Positions 44,635 to 56,418 of a stretch of 64,000 nt of DNA are shown here, piece by piece. The notes under the pieces were generated by a model, which was given only the letters and a program-made list of their open reading frames with translations, was not told where the DNA came from and did no database searches. This stretch comes from Galerina marginata (Eukaryota; Basidiomycota; Agaricomycetes; Agaricales; Galerinaceae): assembly GCA_023014335.1 (NCBI GenBank), contig JAECYW010000006.1, forward strand, positions 930,001 through 994,000. Direction: 5' to 3'. Position numbers and translations under genes: made by a program. Within the stretch, counting starts at the first letter, position 1. Every line of letters starts with the position of its first letter.

Positions 44635-47600
44635 ATGTATCTCAATGCGCCTACACACTCGTTCGTCATGATCACACGCTCGCTCCAAACGTTGTTCCTC
44701 CGCGACCATACGGGAAGCGCCGTTGATGTGCCTGCTGCGCCACACACCGCCGCAAACGGTCTCGGCACAACTCACGTGGCCTTAACTTCTTCCTTACCGC
44801 CACTTGCATTTACTCCCGTAGCCCCGACCAAGGTGACCCCCGACCATGGTTCCACATTAACCGCAATCTTGCCATCCAAAGAGACTAAATTGACATCTAT
44901 TGAGAATAGGCAACCATCGATCAATGTCGGAAAGACAACAGTCCTTCCGACTCCTACGAAATCAGTTGCTTTCCCCGGACAAGAGACCGATGTTTCGTCT
45001 ACGATTCATCGTCAAGTGCCTGGAACCCTTCCAGGCAACGGGCACGTATCTGATGGAACCTCCTTGAGCTTACCCGCACAGGCAGCATCCTCGCTTGAGT
45101 TTCATCATTCACAAAATGCACCTAGTAGTCAAAGCGCAAGCCCGATTATTGCTTCGCCTTCTGAAACGAACAGGAACGGAATCACATCAAGTAGGCGTCT
45201 ACAGACGTTTCTTCCAACCACTAGTGTAAAACATGCCTCGGCCAGCGACATATCTTCTGGACGAAGGGGTCCATCATCCAACACCCAGAAATCGCACAGT
45301 CAAGGTTCGAGCAAGATCGTAACGTCATTTCGTCCTACTGGGACCTCTTCACGTCACCACACATCAGTCATGACCTCGATGCTAGCTTCTTCGACCAGCT
45401 CTGTAAAACATGCCTCGGCCAGCGATATATCTTCTGGACGAAGGGGTCCATCATCCAACACCCAGAAATCGCACAGTCAGGGTTCGAGCAAGATCGTAAC
45501 GTCATTTCGTCCTACTGGGACCTCTTCACGTCACCACTCATCCGTCGTGACCTCGACGCCAGTTTCTTCGACCAACTCAAAGCAGAAGAGTATAGATGGT
45601 ACCTCTCGTGGAAAAACTCGCAACACATCATCGAGTCCTGACCAGCCCAAACACGCATCCAGTACAATTAAGGGGTCGGTGTTTCCGACCACTTCCACAC
45701 ATAGCACACACCTTGAACAGTCGTCATCAAGCCTTGGAGAGCAAGAGAAGTCTGGGAATCCCCTGCTACCGACTGTACCAATCCGCACCGTACTCTCATC
45801 TTTGGTTCATGGGGGCCATCCTACGGCTAGTTCCAATTCTCATCAAACGCCAACAGTCACCGTATCCACCACAAGTCATGGAGACCCAGGAAAGTCAACG
45901 AAATCCCTGCTTCCGACTGTGCCGATCCGCACCATACTCTCATCGTTGGTTCATGGAAGCCATTCTACGACTAGTTCCAAGTCTCATCAAACGTCTACAG
46001 TCACCACAAGTCATGGAGAACCAGGAAAGTCGACGAAGCCCCTGCTTCCGACTGTTCCGATCCGCACCATACTCTCATCGTTGGTTCATGGAAGCCATTC
46101 TACGGCTAGTTCCCAGTCTCATCAAACGCCGACAGTCACTACAAGTCATGGAGAACCAGGAAAGTCAACAAAACCTCTACTTCCAATCCACACCATACTC
46201 TCGTCGTTGGTTCATGGAAGCCACCCTACGGGTAGTTCCAAGCCCCATCAAACGTCCACAGTCACCACAAGTCATGGAGAACCAGGAAAGTCAACGAAAC
46301 CCCTGCTTCCGACTGTTCCCATCCGCCCCATACTCTCGTCGTTGGTTCATGGAAGCCATTCTACGACTGGTTCCAAGCCTCATCAAACGCCAACAATCAC
46401 TGTAGCTACCACTGCTCACCGGACGTCCCAAGGCTCGGAGAAGGGGAAACCCACTTCGGAGTCCTCGAAGAGCACGACGTTGAAGCAAGCTCAGACCACA
46501 AAGGCAAGAACCTCCCCTAGGTACGAGTAACCTCTATTTGTTCCCAATCATCGTCTTCGCTGGTCAGCTGATGGCAATCGAACCGTACAGTAAAAGTTCA
46601 TCAAAGAAAAATCAATCGACAACTATAACTCCACTTCCATGTATTCCAACGCAACTTGGCCAATTGCATTTGAACGACCACTCGCTACTTCCTGGTCTGC
46701 CTGCTTGTACCCCGACTGCTACTAGTCAGACACATGGAAAGACGACTTCACCTACCAAACAAACTACGAATCAGGTACATGGACAGACGGCTTCGACGAC
46801 CCAACATACTACGATCCAGGTACATGGACAGACGACTTTAACCAAAGGATCCAAGGCCACAGTAAGGAGTTCGCCTACCTCTATTTTCGGTTTAGCCATA
46901 ATTTTTCCCTTAGACTGTGTCTAAAATAACGACACATTCAAGCTCGAGAAAAATCAAGCAACCGGAAGTCAAGTAAGAGGTTTCCTTTGTTTGTGGTTGA
47001 AATCGTCTCAATGCACATTTCTTCTCTGAAAGGCCCTCAGATGTGCCCAAAGCTATTTCAATGACAAACATTCTCAATTCGGTAAGGAACGCGATCAGCA
47101 CTTCTCTCATCGTCTAACGTGATATTCATTCCAGTCCCCACCACCGGTACCAGCCTCAGTAACCGAGTCTCCTAGCCCAACTTCACTTAAGGGTGCCACT
47201 AGTGCAAGCCCGATTGGTCCCTTTACTCATTTTTTGAGTTTCTCTTCACCTGCCACCACCAAACCACTCTCTCCCACGGCGCCCTCGACTAAGATACCAA
47301 TCGGCGCCGGCCCAGAACATACAACCCATTCCAGGTTCATAGCGTCCACGCATCCCTCCCAGACAAGCGTCTCTACATCAAGCTCTCCGGACGTTACGCT
47401 ATGGCCAAAGGTGTTTGTCTTTGGAACCGAGTATGTCTAATCAGTTTTAGCCAGTAATTCTTCAGGTCACTGATCCCATTCTCGTTTTAGAACGGTCCAC
47501 CCCCGATCAACTGGAGGGTTATCCATTGCCCTTGCCTTACTGGTCTACTTATTAGGGGCCATCCTGGTGGTCTTCCTACTGCGCTTGCGGGCTCATCGAG

Positions 47601-47659
47601 CCCGTAATGGGGGAAATGGTCACAATTATGGCGTTATTTCATCGAGTTTGCAAAGATAG
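44635..47659 (+). CDS. Mucin-like Ser/Thr-rich membrane protein with tandem repeats (909 aa)
   Basis: Six exons, 44635-46520, 46591-46861, 46914-46972, 47033-47081, 47135-47430 and 47491-47659, close to 909 residues. About 840 residues are Ser/Thr/Pro/His-rich and would be heavily O-glycosylated. They contain two 59-residue repeats (each including HASASDISSGRRGPSSNTQK) and five 42-49-residue repeats around TSHGEPGKSTKPLLP and RTILSSLVHGSH. The last exon supplies one membrane helix, GGLSIALALLVYLLGAILVV, then a short basic tail. This is type I topology, fitting a wall-spanning sensor or adhesin. There is no convincing signal peptide; the start could be at 44635 or the ATG at 44668, or an earlier exon was missed. 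The repeats are conserved at DNA level, so copy number may vary between strains. Confidence 0.7.
45236..45589 (+). repeat. Two near-identical 177-base coding repeats
   Basis: Units 45236-45412 and 45413-45589 differ at only a few bases. Their length is a multiple of three, so loss or gain keeps the reading frame. Confidence 0.85.
45780..46410 (+). repeat. Five coding repeats of 126-147 bases
   Basis: Each unit includes TTGGTTCATGG and CATGGAGAACCAGGAAAGTC or close variants. Units start near 45803, 45948, 46083, 46209 and 46343; all are multiples of three or nearly so. Confidence 0.8.
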
Positions 47660-47826
47660 TATAAACTTTCCGACTCTACGGACTCGTACAGCATCCCAAT
47701 TCCCGACGGACGTTTTCAAGCCTCTACCACTTCTTCCGAGTTTCGGGGCAGGATCCTGTTTGAATTACTTGTAAATGTAGTAGTCCTTGGTTAGTTTGAC
47801 AACTTTGGCTGTTTCAACTTCGCCGT

Positions 47827-49168
47827 TCAACGTTCAGGCCCGGTCAATTTACTTCGTTTCTCCACAAACTTCGTAAAGTCCCCACCTAGGACTTTTCCCA
47901 GAATCCCTTCAGGCCCGACCGAGAAACCTGGCCTTTCTGCATCGACCAACATTCCATAAGCGTCTTGAAACGATGCTTGCACGTGTTTGACAGCATAAGC
48001 TTTTTCACCCATGTCGATGGAGGGGTCGGCAGGATCGAAAATAGACAGCAGATATCGCTGTGTGATGGCATACCGTGAGTAGGGATATATTTTCGTTTGG
48101 TAACAGGGAGTGGGCTCGATGTTGATGGCTTTGCTGAAGTAGTCGAAGTCGTGGCCATAGAACTTGAAGAATCCCTTCAAGGCCGCACCAAAATCCCTAG
48201 TTTTGATTTCTGCACTTTGTGTCTGGGTTGTAGCAGCTGACGATGCTGCAGTAGAGCTGGAAAGTGCAGACCCTGAGTGCATGGATAGTCCTCCGAAAGC
48301 TGAGGTCAACGCGGAGAGATCAGCGGCGACAACATTCGAGGTCTTTTGCATCTTCGGCCACTCGAGTTTGACCCAAGCCACGACCATCCAAACCAACACA
48401 TACGAATTAATACCCCCCGTATAGGTCGTGCCACATTTTCTGATTGACAAAAAGATCTTGACAACCAATATCAACATCTTCACAACTTCGGTATCCTTCT
48501 GCAACCATCTCTCTACCGTCTGAGTAGCTTTCACGCTGTGAGTGTCGGCAGTGGTTAGGTCGATCTCTATCCCAGTGATTTTGTCGGTAACCCTGATCAA
48601 AGGAACGGAGGCGTTCAGGACATTGTCGACCTTGCTTGCAAAACCTGAGGCTACAATTTTGGAGTAGATCCCGTATAGACTCGTTTTCGAATAAACGCCC
48701 GAGGAATAAATGGAGAATGGATCATTGAACGTGAGCACCATGTCGATATCAGATGTTGGGAGATAAAGGCCTGTCACAGAAGATCCAACAGGGTGAGCTG
48801 TGGCGCTGACTCCGAACGATCCCATGAGGTCGCTGAATCGTTTGACGAGGTCTTTGCGAGTGGCGATCTCCTGAGCTGTAGGGGTCATATATTCCACGAA
48901 AAGGGCAATTTCTTCGTCCAAACTATGACCGAGATTCAATGTTAGGTCACAGAAGAACTGAAGGAGTGTGTACCTACCTTTTTTGCTGTGGAATAGCCTC
49001 CAAAGAAATCCTCTGCATCCATGGAGGACGAGGAGTCGACGAGGTCCTCTTTGCGAAATCTCCACACGGCGGAATCGCCGTTCCAACATAATCTCCTGCA
49101 CTTTTGGTTCTTGTTGGCCGACCAGCCATGAGGTTATTCTTCAGCAGTTCGCCTAGGTATAAAGACAT
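47827..49168 (-). CDS. Non-canonical poly(A) polymerase, Trf4/5 (Cid14) type (428 aa)
   Basis: Exons 48978-49168 and 47827-48922 close to 428 residues; the intron carries a GACCTAAC branch site. The nucleotidyltransferase motif is VGSSVTGLYLPTSDIDMVL (Gly-Ser then Asp-x-Asp), the third acidic residue is in GIEIDLTTAD, the central domain has TYTGGINSYVLVWMVVAW and the nucleotide-recognition loop is IFDPADPSIDMG. This order identifies the Trf4/Cid14 branch, whose members add short A tails to aberrant RNAs for the nuclear exosome as part of TRAMP. LYLPTSDID is close to yeast Trf4, but GGINSY replaces the usual Gly-Gly-Leu-Gly and the protein is shorter than most orthologues, lacking a long C-terminal tail. 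A Ser/Ala/Thr-rich insert lies around residues 285-310. Confidence 0.85.
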
Positions 49169-49603
49169 GATGAGAAAGGGCTCAAACGACGAGGTTCTCG
49201 GTGTTCAACGCTGTGTTATTAGAATCTATAGACGCCCAGGCCGCGTTTCAACAAGGTTCATGCTCACGGCAAGTTTAAACAACATAAGTACCGCGGAAGA
49301 AGTTAGAACACGCAAGCCAATGGCATATAAATACCTAAATGCCGTGGCAGCAGGTAAGTTCATAGAACTTCCAAGTTTGTTATTTCCGACATGATGGATC
49401 GTATGGGGTTGAATGAATGTGTGTATCCGCATCCTATAAGGAATAATTACACAAGCGTACACGCACAACGGACAAGTAGGCCGTGGGGTATCTACAATAT
49501 AAACAATAAATCCAACAACAGGATAGCACCGATGATAGCAAAAAAAGATACCCATAAATACGGACAGAACGTGTGTTGCCCTCTCACAATTCGCGACATC
49601 TAC
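49169..49603. other. Spacer between two minus-strand genes
   Basis: This holds the 3' end of the SNF2 gene and the promoter of the poly(A) polymerase gene. I see no exon. Confidence 0.5.
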
Positions 49604-52600
49604 TCATTCCGCCTCCTCTTCTCCCTCCATGTACGCAAGAGCGTCGTTCTCCTCCGAAGGCGGCGCCTCGTACACCGCAAACGCGGTCTTCTTGCCAGCA
49701 CCAATCGCCACATGGTCAAATTCGCCCTCTGCGTTGATTGGCGCGATCTCGCCAGCTGCAGCAACCCATCCAAGCCCACGTTCAGCGAAGACCTCGGGCC
49801 GGCGGTCCAAAAGCAAGTCGAGGTCCTCGTCACTCAGCACGCCTTGCTTGCCCTCCTTGGTGTTGGGCACGACGTTGATTTTCTCTCCTTCGAGGCGGAG
49901 GAGCGACGCTGCCATCTCGGCCACGGTTTCTCGCTTGTTGGTAGCTGCAGCTGCGGGTTTCTTAAATTTGCCTGGTAACCGGGTTTACGATTAGTATCGG
50001 CATTGTGTAATGCAGTAAGGTGGTACCTTTCGCGATGATGAGCGCCTCTAGCTTCCTCTTCTCAGTGGCATGCTGCATGATCTTGGTCTCGACCGTGTGG
50101 GCACTGACCAGCCTGTATATAAGAACCGGCCTCGTCTGCCCAATACGATGTGCACGATCTTGGGCCTGTGCGTCCATTTGAGGATTCTAAATGGAGCGTT
50201 TATCAGGTTCAAAGACTGGTGCCTGTCATAGGGACGACACGTACCCAATCTTGGTCATAAAATATGACAGTATCCGCCGCGACAAGGTTGACGCCCAGCC
50301 CGCCAGCCCGTGTGCTAAGCAGGAAGAGACGAGGCGCCTTCGGGTCGTCGCCGCCAGTTTGGAAGATGTTCATCTGCTCTCGACGGTCTAGCGCCTTCGA
50401 AGAACCGTCGATACGACAAATGGGCCACCCCATATAATCCACTGCCCATTCCTAAAAATGACAAGCAGTTAGGCATCACTCACAAACAAAGAAGACAAAA
50501 GGGTTGCTTTCGTACCTCGATAATATCCAGCATTGTTGTGAACTGGCTGAAAAGCAGGACTTTATGCCCGCGCTTGAACAGCTCGCGGAGGAGGCGGTCG
50601 AGGACCATCATCTTCCCACTGGCATTCACGAGCTCCTCGCCCAAGACCGGATACATGGTTTCTGAGTCGATAGGCCAGTCGAACAGGAATGGGTGCGAGC
50701 ATACTTTGCGTAGTTGCATGAGGGTATTCTGGAGCTTCATGTTGTTGACTTGCTTCACTGAGGGAGAAGACGAACATTAGATGCAGGAACTCAAACAGGC
50801 AAGGAAGTGACCGACCTTTCGCTCGAACCTGATGCTCTCTTCCAATCCTGGCCTGATCCACCTCTTCCTCCTCCTTGCTCATGGAGACTTTTACCCCTCG
50901 TTCATCGAGATCACCGCGCTCGAGCATTTCAAAGTACTCCTCATCATCGCCGTCAACCACGTAGCTCTTCCTTGGGTGTTTACTCGACCTCTTCGACACC
51001 CGCCTCTTATTCAACTTCTCCTCCTTCTCTGCCTCCACCTCTTCCTTCGACATGATTACCACTTCATCGTCGGATGAATCGTCAGTTTGTTCCTCGATTT
51101 CCGCTGAGTCAGGAACGATTTCGACGTTTCCCGTACCAACCGTACCACCCTGGATCAACCACTTCCGCAGACCACCGTCCAAGACGCGGTCGTAGGCCTC
51201 GCGTTGTCGGACACTCAGGGGGGCGTATAACACGTACTCCTTCTTAGGCGGTAGGTTTGTTTCTACGTCGACTTTAAGCCGACGGAGAAGGAAAGGCTTG
51301 AGGATGGCATGCAGTGACGAGATGATTTGGGATGATTGGGAGTTGGGTAAGGCGGACTGAAGTTCGGGTAGGTTGAACCTATGAGAACATTAGTTTGAAA
51401 CGACATAGATTCGAATGAGAACGGAAATACCACTGCTGGAACGTGTCGATATCGTCGAAAATATCGGGCAGAATAAAATTGAGAAGCGACCACAACTCAG
51501 CCAAATTATTCTGCGAAAATTATCAGCTCACTGTGAGTGCGAAGATAGAGAAACTAAACGAACATGGAGAGGGGTTCCAGTTAATATCATCCTCCCAGCA
51601 CTAGAATACTTTTTGATCTCTTTCATCAGCTTGCAGTCCAGATTCTTCAGCCTATGGCCTTCGTCAACGACGATATACCCCCACTCATAATGTGACAGTT
51701 GCAGACGGTCTTTAATGATCATCTCGTACGTCGTCAGCACGATCGGAAACGCCGCCGAATACTCCCCGTCTTCCTCCTTGCCTTTCGATTTTGTGTCCGC
51801 TTTGCTTTCCGGCTCGGAAGCCTCGTCGTCAATGTTCATGCTCTCATCCTCGGGCTTGTATTCGTCATCGTCATCCTCGTTCTCAGACTCGAGCACCACC
51901 GTCGATTTCCTGGGCCGACCACTCCGACGTGGTGCCGCATTCCGTTGTTCCGTTTCCTTGGCTTTCTTTTTCGGTGGCCTTCCACGTTTGCCCTTGGGTT
52001 TTTTTGTGCCTTTGGGCTGCAAGTGAGACCCGGCGCGTCTGCTTCCAGGACGCGCCATCACGGTACGCCTCAGCTCCGCGCGTTCTGCCGGCGTCCCATG
52101 GTACATACACACTGGAATCTGTCATGTTGTCAATAAACACTGGAGAAGAATGGAACAGAGAGAACTCACGTCGGGCGCGAATTTTTTGTACTCATCCACC
52201 CAGTTATGGAGCACACTAAGCGGGCAGACAATAAGGAACGCCTTGAAATTGTCGTGTTCGCGAAGATACGCGCTAAATGCGATCGTTTGTAATGTCTAAG
52301 ATGGGCGAAATTAACGGCGTTCGGAATTTCGGAAATTAGTGACGTACTTTGCCCAAACCCATTTCGTCAGCTATACAGTAAATCAGTGCGTGTTTCTCTT
52401 GTGCAAAGAAAATTTGGTACCTAGAATTCCAGAAATCCCGTTCTGGTCCAGAGAAACCATCCATTGAAGGCCTTCCAGCTGATACGGCTTGAGCTTTGCG
52501 CCAGTGATAAGTGCAGGTTGTTGGAATACGTGGACTTCTTCATCGAGGTCACCATCCTGCTCGTCTACAACAACAACCTCTCCGTCCGTCCCCTTTTTCC

Positions 52601-53102
52601 TCTTGCCTTTCGGAGAAGAATGCGCATTTGGGCGACCGCGTTTCTTGCCCGCCATTTCCTCCCTTCTTTGCGCCTGAAGTGCAATTTGTTTTTCCTTTTC
52701 TTCGTCCATGCGGTTCTTCAGGATACTCGAAAACACCGCTGACCGCTGCAGGATAGATTGTAGTCGCGCTAAACGACGTTCCACCTCCTGAAAGTGGCAT
52801 CAAAGACATATGAAAAAAACAGTAGTCACGGTGCTTACGGTTTCGTCAAAGCTCAGAGGCTCTTTAGCTTCCTCCTTGGAACTCTCATAATTTGTGTCCT
52901 GTATTTTACTTTGTATTTAGTCAAGAACCTGAAATTTTTGACAATACAAACTTACCGCGATACTTTCGCCAAATTCGCTGCTCACATCTGATGACGCGTG
53001 CCTCGGTGGTGTTGACGCCGCAGAGCTCGTTTCTGTCTGCGGGGACGCGGTACCGCTAGCAAAGCCGTACGACGGCGGCGACGGCGAAACTGGCGAGCTC
53101 AT
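49604..53102 (-). CDS. IRC5: SNF2-family chromatin remodeler, LSH/HELLS/Irc5 type
   Basis: About ten short introns interrupt a protein of roughly 900-950 residues; the true ATG is at 53102. Motifs in order: [31 protein letters not shown] (Walker A), [37 protein letters not shown] (DEGH box), [37 protein letters not shown], then the second lobe with [48 protein letters not shown] and [18 protein letters not shown]. The DEGH box and the PDIFDD element match HELLS/DDM1/Irc5 rather than ISWI or INO80. These enzymes slide nucleosomes in silent chromatin and aid DNA methylation or repair. A basic then acidic insert of about 110 residues sits between motifs Ia and II. Three RGRP/GRPRK AT-hook-like words occur. 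Confidence 0.93.
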
Positions 53103-53528
53103 CACGAAAGGAGAAAACTGAAAAAATGGGTAGAATAAAAGGCAGAAACAAAAAACAAAACAAGTTTCTTTAAGCGCGCTTGTGCCGGCCCTAAACTAAA
53201 TGTCAGACACGTGCTTAATTGATTCCTCCTCCGACAGCACTTTCCTTGACAATGAATGCTTTCTTTCTGCTCAGTGAGTAGAACGAAAAACCAAGAGTAT
53301 CAAACTACTCAAAAAAATTCTCTCATATAGTATTGCAAACGTTGACTTGGGTTCCAACTGGAAGTCACCAGGAATTTCACCAATTGGCATGTTTTCAAGT
53401 TGACACCTCTGCACCTCGATTTCTTCAATTACCGACATCTGGATTTCACATACCCCTTACCTCTATCATCTGAGATTTAATAGGCGCCCACGACTCACCA
53501 CTTTTCTAACATACCTCAGACTCAAACG
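53103..53528. other. Bidirectional promoter region
   Basis: This lies between the divergent SNF2 and F-box genes. No TATA box is evident and no exon is seen. Confidence 0.5.
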
Positions 53529-55562
53529 ATGTTAGCACAGCTGACGGATCTTCCTACCGAACTGATCCTCCAGATACTAATGCACGACCAGGTCCAGCCG
53601 ACCGACATATATACAGTCGGGCTGGTTTGCAAAAGACTGAATTCAATCGCGATCTCACTGCTTCTCGAGGCCCAGGGCGTTGTCAATCCCGAAAATTCAA
53701 TTGCTCTAACCTTCGACTACGATCACGATAATCCTCAAACTTACCCCGGTCTTCTGCCTCCTGAATACCCCATTAATCTGCCTGATAGAAAGATTTCAGT
53801 TCTAGCGGCCGTCATGGTCGCTTTCTATGTTTCTTCCATCCGTGAGGTCAAATGCACGTTTCCCCCGTCATTCACCGATCTCCGCATTCTACAACAGCTC
53901 GAACGTTTCGCGGGCTTTATTTTATGTCTCAAATCTATCGACTCTATCGCCTTTCACTTCGCAGGAGATAACCAGTACCGCCATCTAGCCCCAAATCCTA
54001 TGTTTGCTTCCATCTTCGGGGACATTATCCAATCCTTGACCTCTAAGGGCTGCCAGTCCCTCCTACTTTATAATTCCAGTTTCAATGATGGACAGGTAGA
54101 GCGCGGAATAGACCCCGATGATCCGACAACACTACCAGCAGCCTTGTCATCTCTCAGCGTTGGCCAACGAAGTGCCCCGGGACCGACGAAGAAAGCAAGC
54201 AGCAGTGTGCTTGGCATTTCAGGAGGAAAAATAGTGAGCATTCCCACCGCCAATGCACCCCCACTCCATGGCCCAACATCTACGGACAGCAAGAAAGGCA
54301 TCCTCAAGTGGACGAAAGCAAAGGTTGGAAATACTTTTTCCCATTTCCGTTCTTCGAAGCCTCCTCTGCCCGCTAAAGATTCGTATTGGCGCTACCCCCC
54401 TTTCAACCCCCCATCTACCGATTCCCGTGGCGCTCTACACGCTATCCTTATCCAAACCCCATTTGCCCTTCTCCCTGAGTGTCTTCCGGCCATTCGCAAT
54501 ATTATGCATTCATCGTCCAGCACTCTCACTACGCTCACGCTCTCTCAGATCGTCCTTGACGAACACCTATTCGATTCATGTTTACCAGCCCTATTCCTCA
54601 ATAGACCAAACGCCATAACTCATCTCTCAATAACCCAATGTCGTCAAATATCCCCGCAATCATTCTTGCGATTTCTCAGATGCTTTCAAGGCCACCTCCA
54701 GTCTCTGGAATTCGACCGAGAGATAGATTTTATATCACGAGATGAGGAACTATCGAGCCGGCTACATTTTTACGAATTACATACCCTCAAAGCCCCCATC
54801 GATTGGGTGACTTACCTTTTAGGAGCAGACCTACCAACTCGGGTGGAAGGAAAGGACCCCGAAACCGTGGCCGCTCTTCCCAACCTCTCTGCTCTGACGA
54901 TCAAATGCCGAACAGCCGCTTCTGCGTATTTCACTTACCAGATCTTCCGTCCTCTCCTCGATAACATTTTAGAACCCCTCTACTCACGGTGGGAGGCCGG
55001 GTCCCAGTATTCCCAAATCCCAAAAATCGCCGTCACTCTTGATCTCAAACTCGACCGGGATCAACCATGGCAAATGGACCAAGATCGCGCGGTCCTGAAT
55101 CTCCTCAGGCCATATCTGGAGCCTGGCCATCGAAAAATATCGTCGTCCCACACCACACTAGTTGTTGTAGAAGACGGTTTCTCGCGGACTCAGGCCTCTT
55201 CGACACCAACAATTCCCATTCATTGGCAACTTATCGGCAAGTTAGAATTGTCACCTACACCTCCGCCTATCAACTCCATTCAGGCCGGCGTCCTCGCGCA
55301 GTGGGTCACTACGCTTTTCCCGGCAGTCGAGCAAGTGACTTTGCCACTTCCTTTCATCCCTCGTTCTATACCCACTGCCGAATATAAGAAGCGCCAATGG
55401 GCCATCGCAAACGATGCTGTTGTATTCCTACACAAGGCTTTGCGAAGCAGTCGAATAGACGAGGATGCAGCACCGTACGCATGGAGGACGTTGGTCATTG
55501 GACAGTGGAGCTTTTCCCTAGACCTAGACCTGGATCCAGATCTCGAATCGAGCTGGGCGTAG
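53529..55562 (+). CDS. F-box protein, large subfamily, first of a tandem pair (677 aa)
   Basis: This is a single exon starting MLAQLTDLPTELILQILMHD; the F-box covers about residues 4-50 and ends ISLLLEAQGVVNPENSI. It is closely similar over its full length to the gene at 56419-58227, for example SIREVKCTFPPSFTDLR, ITQCRQISPQSFLRFLRC and TLFPAVEQVTLPLPF near the C-terminus. The main difference is the middle (residues about 195-285), where this copy has a longer Ser/Pro/Gly-rich linker including SSSVLGISGGK. The C-terminal half holds leucine-rich pieces such as LTTLTLSQIVLDEHLFDSCL. It is probably a substrate receptor of an SCF ubiquitin ligase, target unknown. It ends in an Asp/Leu-rich tail. 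Confidence 0.85.
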   Translation: MLAQLTDLPTELILQILMHDQVQPTDIYTVGLVCKRLNSIAISLLLEAQGVVNPENSIALTFDYDHDNPQTYPGLLPPEYPINLPDRKISVLAAVMVAFYVSSIREVKCTFPPSFTDLRILQQLERFAGFILCLKSIDSIAFHFAGDNQYRHLAPNPMFASIFGDIIQSLTSKGCQSLLLYNSSFNDGQVERGIDPDDPTTLPAALSSLSVGQRSAPGPTKKASSSVLGISGGKIVSIPTANAPPLHGPTSTDSKKGILKWTKAKVGNTFSHFRSSKPPLPAKDSYWRYPPFNPPSTDSRGALHAILIQTPFALLPECLPAIRNIMHSSSSTLTTLTLSQIVLDEHLFDSCLPALFLNRPNAITHLSITQCRQISPQSFLRFLRCFQGHLQSLEFDREIDFISRDEELSSRLHFYELHTLKAPIDWVTYLLGADLPTRVEGKDPETVAALPNLSALTIKCRTAASAYFTYQIFRPLLDNILEPLYSRWEAGSQYSQIPKIAVTLDLKLDRDQPWQMDQDRAVLNLLRPYLEPGHRKISSSHTTLVVVEDGFSRTQASSTPTIPIHWQLIGKLELSPTPPPINSIQAGVLAQWVTTLFPAVEQVTLPLPFIPRSIPTAEYKKRQWAIANDAVVFLHKALRSSRIDEDAAPYAWRTLVIGQWSFSLDLDLDPDLESSWA

Positions 55563-56418
55563 GAGCTTCAGTTCTCTCAACTTGAAGTTCTGGTGCCGTA
55601 AATTATTCTGACCTGTTATTTCTGACGATTGTTGAGTTACCTCAATCTACTGAACCGCTGCTGTAATATCAGATGGAGATTGGTATCTGCTTTCTCTTAT
55701 TAATTGCTATGAATTTACTGATTTTCGACCTTCAGCCTCTAGATTATCTGCGTTTTTTTCGGCATGGACGATTTAATCTGTTTTTCTTTGGAATAATTAC
55801 ACCTTTAGGCCTTGTATACGCGTCGTGTTGATCTGGCCGTTAAGATATGCCGCCGATTACAACGTTATACTTACTCATTGGGACTCGGAATGACACTATC
55901 AACTCGCTACGTAGTCGAAAGACCGAGCGACGCGTGTCCAAAAGTATGGCACGTGATTTGTTCTGACATTGTTCTGACAGTCACATTTGAAGGGTGGCAC
56001 AAGACTGTCCTTGATCATGAAGCTTGAAGACTTTCGGTCTCTCACTGACTCACTCAAGATTCACCTAGACTCACGTTGTAAGTAATTATCTCTGAATGAC
56101 TCTTTCCATCAACTTCCTATTCGTTCGTCTTCACTAAGCTTCGAACGATAAATCGATAGTGCTGGACTGAACACATCCTTAGTATTATCTGCAGTGGTGT
56201 CAACCCGTTCAACTTGACCCTCAACCTCACTTACTGCTCTGGCAGAATATTCAGTTTTGGAGTTGGATAAACAAAAATCAACTGTTTTACAATCGGGCGT
56301 TTGTTCTACTCAAGGTGATGCTGTAGCTTTCCGGACGCTTGTGTTTTGTACACTTACCGCGGATTGTTGACAGGCCTACTTGAACGAGTGCCGGCGAGCA
56401 CCGCAGAGTCCACCATTG
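55563..56418. other. Spacer between tandem F-box genes
   Basis: This is an AT-rich stretch with no supported gene. It contains the second copy's promoter; I could not align it with the region upstream of the first copy, so the duplication probably covered mainly the coding part or is old. Confidence 0.45.

Noticed and set aside
56380..56418. Non-ATG extension of the second tandem F-box gene.
   Set aside because: It begins at TTG, and the ATG at 56419 aligns with the start of the tandem neighbour.
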